A stretch of 64,000 bases of DNA from Myxococcus guangdongensis. GTDB lineage: Bacteria; Myxococcota; Myxococcia; Myxococcales; Myxococcaceae. The stretch is taken from the NCBI RefSeq assembly GCF_024198255.1, contig NZ_JAJVKW010000025.1, positions 1 through 64,000 of the forward strand, in the 5' to 3' direction. Below the pieces are notes generated by a model. The model was not told where the DNA came from and searched no databases. It was given only the letters and a program-made list of their open reading frames with translations. Each line of letters opens with the position of its first letter. Positions within the stretch are counted from its first letter, which is position 1. This document shows positions 61,534 through 64,000 of the stretch, piece after piece. Made by a program: the position numbers and the translations under genes.

Positions 61534-61911
61534 CTACCGCCGGAAGTACGACGCCTGTTGGAAGCGCAGGCCGGCGAGGACCTGCTCCACCCTCGCCTCG
61601 GACAACGAGCCGATGCGCGCTCCGAGGCGGGACTTCTCCACCGACTCGATTTGCGACACCACGACGACGCTCTGGCGGGGCAGGTCGCCCTCCCCGGGCT
61701 CGAGCAGGACGTTGCCGGGCTCGGTGGCGCGGTGCAGGTTCGACGTGAGCGCGCAGACCACCACCGTGGTGATTCGCGAGTGGTTGAAGACATCCTCCTG
61801 CACCACCACGTACGGATGCGAGTAGGCCGGCGCGGGGCCCCGCGCGTCATCGGGCGCGAGCCAGTACAGGTCGCCCCGGTCGATTCGCGGCGTGTCCGGG
61901 CTGGTCGTCAT
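61534..61911 (-). CDS. MazF/PemK-type toxin, no visible antitoxin
   Basis: The 125-residue protein has the MazF/PemK fold signature: RIDRGDLYWLAPDDARGPAPAYSHPYVVVQEDVFNHSRITTVVVCALTSNLHRATEPGNVLLE, then SVVVVSQIESVEKSRLG. MazF members are sequence-specific RNases that block translation. ATG 61911 is preceded by AAGGAG ten bases upstream; a longer frame to 61938 contains that site and is rejected. The 113-base gap upstream is followed by a plus-strand gene, so no antitoxin gene fits beside it. It overlaps nothing and converges on the LVIVD gene. Confidence 0.88.
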   Translation of the reverse strand: MTTSPDTPRIDRGDLYWLAPDDARGPAPAYSHPYVVVQEDVFNHSRITTVVVCALTSNLHRATEPGNVLLEPGEGDLPRQSVVVVSQIESVEKSRLGARIGSLSEARVEQVLAGLRFQQASYFRR

Positions 61912-62042
61912 GGCGCAAGTATCTCCTTCGAAAACCACGGTGCATGACCAGACCCGGGGACTGCCTTCGTAGAGCCTCTGCCGACCCGAGTGGGTGCGGC
62001 GGAAGCAATCAGAAGGTCCCCCCCATGTCAGGAGAAAAATCC

Positions 62043-62813
62043 GTGCGTGTCACATCCTCCCTCGCATGCATCACCCGCTGGCTCCTGTTGAGCCTGAGCC
62101 TCTTCGGAGTGAAGGCTTTCGCTGGCTACGTGTCCGCTCCAGATGGCACCGTCCTGCTCGGAATCGGGACCTCGAACCGCTACTACGTGGCGGGCGGGGC
62201 GCGCTTCTTCATCCCTCCCGCGCAGCACAGCCTCTACTCGGGCCTCACGACGGTGGCCCTGCCCCAGGCCACCATCGACTCGTACACCCAGGTGCCCATG
62301 GACGGCACCCTCTTCCGTCAGATTGGGACTTCCCCCATCTACGTCGTCGTGGGTCAGCGGCCCTGGTGGATTCCCAACCCCACGGAGCTGGATGCCTGGG
62401 ATGACTGGAGGGTCGTCCACGACATCCCGAACAGCAATTGGTCCGACCCCTTCATCGACTACACCTACGCCATGAGTCTGCTGGTGCAGGAGCGCACCAC
62501 GAGCCCCATCTACCTGTGGGTCGCCGGCGCCAAGTACCTGCTCACCGACCCCGCGGACATCGCGTACTTCGGTGGCTACGGCAGCGTGAAGACGGTCCCC
62601 CTGGGCACGCTGGCGAGCGTCCCGAACGAGCCGTGGTGCGGCGCCGTGGTGCGCGAGCGCTCCAGCAGCACCGTGTACGAGGTGGGCTACGTCAACAGCA
62701 GCACCCCCGGCCTGCGCAAGCACGCCACCACCCATCCCACGCACGGCGTGGTCCCGGATGGGGCGCTCTCCGCGCTCCCCACCATGTCCTTCGGGCTCTC
62801 CTGCATCTGGTAG
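62043..62813 (+). CDS. Small secreted protein of unknown function
   Basis: The 256-residue product has a signal peptide (WLLLSLSLFGVKAFA) and a mature part with repeated segments: GTSNRYYVAGGARFFIPP, GTSPIYVVVGQRPWWIPNP, TSPIYLWVAGAKYLLTD and SSTVYEVGY. These look like four copies of a repeat that combines a Tyr/Val strand with an Ile/Phe-Pro loop. I do not recognise the family. GTG 62043 has AGGAG eight bases upstream; ATG 62025 with a weaker AAGG site would add six residues. A hairpin follows the stop. Confidence 0.7.
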   Translation: MRVTSSLACITRWLLLSLSLFGVKAFAGYVSAPDGTVLLGIGTSNRYYVAGGARFFIPPAQHSLYSGLTTVALPQATIDSYTQVPMDGTLFRQIGTSPIYVVVGQRPWWIPNPTELDAWDDWRVVHDIPNSNWSDPFIDYTYAMSLLVQERTTSPIYLWVAGAKYLLTDPADIAYFGGYGSVKTVPLGTLASVPNEPWCGAVVRERSSSTVYEVGYVNSSTPGLRKHATTHPTHGVVPDGALSALPTMSFGLSCIW

Positions 62814-62824
62814 GTGAGCACTCT

Positions 62825-62857
62825 CGCGGGAGGGCCTGTCACACGGGCCCTCTCGCG
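62825..62857. terminator. Hairpin between convergent genes
   Basis: CGCGGGAGGGCC and GGCCCTCTCGCG form a 12-bp stem with one mismatch and an 8-9 base loop, 11 bases after the secreted protein stop and 11 bases before the minus-strand gene stop. A bidirectional terminator is likely. Confidence 0.6.
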
Positions 62858-62868
62858 GTCCGACGTGC

Positions 62869-63318
62869 TCACCCCGGGCCCGATGCGGCGGGCCCGACGA
62901 GCGTGTACGGGTCCGGGAAGGCGGCGCGGATCGCCGCGACGAGCTTGGGCTCGAGGTCTGAGCGCGTCGTGTCCTCCATCCACCGGAAGGCGTTGTTCAG
63001 CCGCTGGAAGGACCGCATGAAGTAGAACGGGGACTGACCATTCGTCGGGATGCCGCTGCTCCAGCGACGAATCGTATGGGCCAGGTCCCGCATCGGTTCG
63101 AAGAACGACAGCGCGGTCGCCAGTTCGAGGCACTTCTCCTTCTCGCGTTTGGGATACAGCGCGACGAGCAGGTGCAGCATCGCCACCGGGTCGTCGCTCT
63201 CCAGCCAGGCGGCCACGACCGCCCCACGCTCGACGCCCAGCTCCTGCGCCTCTCCCCAATCCCGGGCGCGGCTGGACACCTCGGCCATCAGGTCAGTGAG
63301 GGTTCGCGGCGTGGTCAT
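62869..63318 (-). CDS. Hypothetical helical protein
   Basis: The 149-residue protein (ATG 63318) has no signal or membrane helix. It reads as mostly alpha-helical: LTDLMAEVSSRARDWGEAQELG, AVVAAWLESDDPVAMLHLLVALYPKREKEKCLELATALSFFEP, and DLAHTIRRWS with NGQSPFYFMRSFQRLNNAFRWMED. I do not recognise the family. Further in-frame ATGs at 63336 and beyond would lengthen it, but the core begins at MTTPRT. It is divergent from hrpA, 141 bases away. Confidence 0.65.
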   Translation of the reverse strand: MTTPRTLTDLMAEVSSRARDWGEAQELGVERGAVVAAWLESDDPVAMLHLLVALYPKREKEKCLELATALSFFEPMRDLAHTIRRWSSGIPTNGQSPFYFMRSFQRLNNAFRWMEDTTRSDLEPKLVAAIRAAFPDPYTLVGPAASGPG

Positions 63319-63459
63319 CCAACGACGATATGGCATGGCACGGGTCGGCTGCATCCGCCGCGAATGCGGGTGGAGGGCGGCTCGGGAATGCCGGCCGAGC
63401 AGGCTCCCACACGATTCGTCAGGGGCACCGCGGGCGCTTCAGTGCTAGTCCATGGGGCC

Positions 63460-64000
63460 ATGTCCGGCGACTCACCCGTTCCGCCCCCTGGCGGCCAGCC
63501 CACCCTGCGCTTTCCCCCCGAGCTCCCCATCTCGAGCCGGGTGGAGGACATCACCCAGGCCATCTCCGCCCATCAGGTGGTCATCGTCGCGGGAGCCACC
63601 GGCTCGGGGAAGACGACGCAGCTGCCGAAAATCCTGCTCGCCATGGGGCGCGGCCGCCCGCGACAGATTGCCGTCACCCAGCCCCGGCGCATCGCCGCGA
63701 CCAGCGTGGCGGCGCGCGTGGCGCGCGAGGTGGGCACGGAGCTGGGCACGGACATCGGCTACCAGATTCGCTTCGAGGACCGCTCGTCCCGGAGCACGGC
63801 CGTGAAGTTCATGACCGACGGTGTCCTGCTCGCGCAGATCCACAGCGACCCGCTCCTGCGCCGCTACGACACCATCGTGCTCGACGAGGCCCACGAGCGC
63901 AGCCTCACCATCGACTTCCTGCTCGGGTGGCTCAAGCGCCTGCTGCCCCGACGCCCCGACCTCAAGGTGGTGGTGAGCTCGGCCACCATCGAGACCGAGC
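63460..64000 (+). CDS. hrpA: ATP-dependent RNA helicase HrpA, 5' part (runs off the window)
   Basis: From ATG 63460 the open frame reads to the window end without a stop. It has the DEAH helicase motifs: GATGSGKTTQLPK (motif I, about residue 46), TQPRRIAATSVA (Ia, about residue 72), DEAHERS (II, about residue 142) and VSSATIE (III, about residue 174). Such helicases unwind RNA or RNP and are about 1300 residues long in this family, so about 180 residues are visible. ATG 63452 is out of frame. Divergent from the hypothetical gene. Confidence 0.93.
   Translation, partial: MSGDSPVPPPGGQPTLRFPPELPISSRVEDITQAISAHQVVIVAGATGSGKTTQLPKILLAMGRGRPRQIAVTQPRRIAATSVAARVAREVGTELGTDIGYQIRFEDRSSRSTAVKFMTDGVLLAQIHSDPLLRRYDTIVLDEAHERSLTIDFLLGWLKRLLPRRPDLKVVVSSATIETE

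Overview
The window is GC-rich throughout, with G or C at most third codon positions. Its genes sit in short operons on both strands. Lipoproteins with a long Asp-Ala-Gly linker, FG-GAP/FN3 repeat proteins, SUKH-type proteins, many one-component regulators and several secreted hydrolases together suggest a Myxococcota genome (Myxococcus/Corallococcus/Pyxidicoccus-like). This is an inference from gene style, not from a marker gene. I found no rRNA, tRNA, CRISPR array, insertion sequence or phage module. The right end cuts through a DEAH-box helicase gene (hrpA).

Layout. 0.3-4.7 kb: exported lipoprotein, exported alpha/beta hydrolase, SUKH-domain protein. 4.7-6.4 kb: TetR plus CurA-like NADPH reductase with a NemR-like palindrome upstream. 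6.5-13.0 kb: TetR and a complete RND efflux operon (adaptor, pump, TolC-like channel); the same 23-bp operator lies before the regulator and before the operon. 13.1-17.1 kb: zinc-ribbon membrane protein, a frameshifted DUF4145-like gene, DoxX and HxlR (divergent), and a second HxlR divergent from an alcohol dehydrogenase/quinone reductase pair. 17.1-22.8 kb (minus strand): esterase, PadR with a multi-pass partner, an SdpR/SdpI-like cassette with a hydrolase, and an M28 peptidase. 22.9-29.5 kb: TetR, FabG4-like reductase, a MarR-GAPDH-RibD-like operon, DUF2147 protein, LuxR regulator, DUF3892 protein. 29.6-35.5 kb: heme-oxygenase-like diiron protein, lipoprotein, acyl-CoA ligase and acyl-CoA dehydrogenase, then a decayed stretch. 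35.5-46.0 kb: a 1266-residue FN3/FG-GAP lipoprotein, then TetR and a second RND operon in the order channel, adaptor, pump. 46.1-55.9 kb: beta-barrel protein, HxlR/QorB-like pair, two gene fragments back to back, a CE2-like SGNH esterase, a two-subunit molybdenum hydroxylase, DoxX, two small cytosolic proteins. 56.0-64.0 kb: large M28 peptidase, di-heme peroxidase-like lipoprotein, LVIVD-repeat lipoprotein, orphan MazF/PemK toxin, small secreted protein, hrpA.

The strongest theme is local control. Eleven one-component regulators sit beside their likely targets, and for most a palindrome or repeat can be read next to the start codon. Many targets are quinone/enone reductases, flavoproteins or drug pumps, so much of the window looks like a set of separate sensors for electrophiles, quinones and toxic small molecules. 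I did not find one clearly new multi-gene defence or biosynthetic system. The most novel-looking observations are the operator sharing around the two RND operons, GAPDH under a MarR regulator, and the gene remnants.
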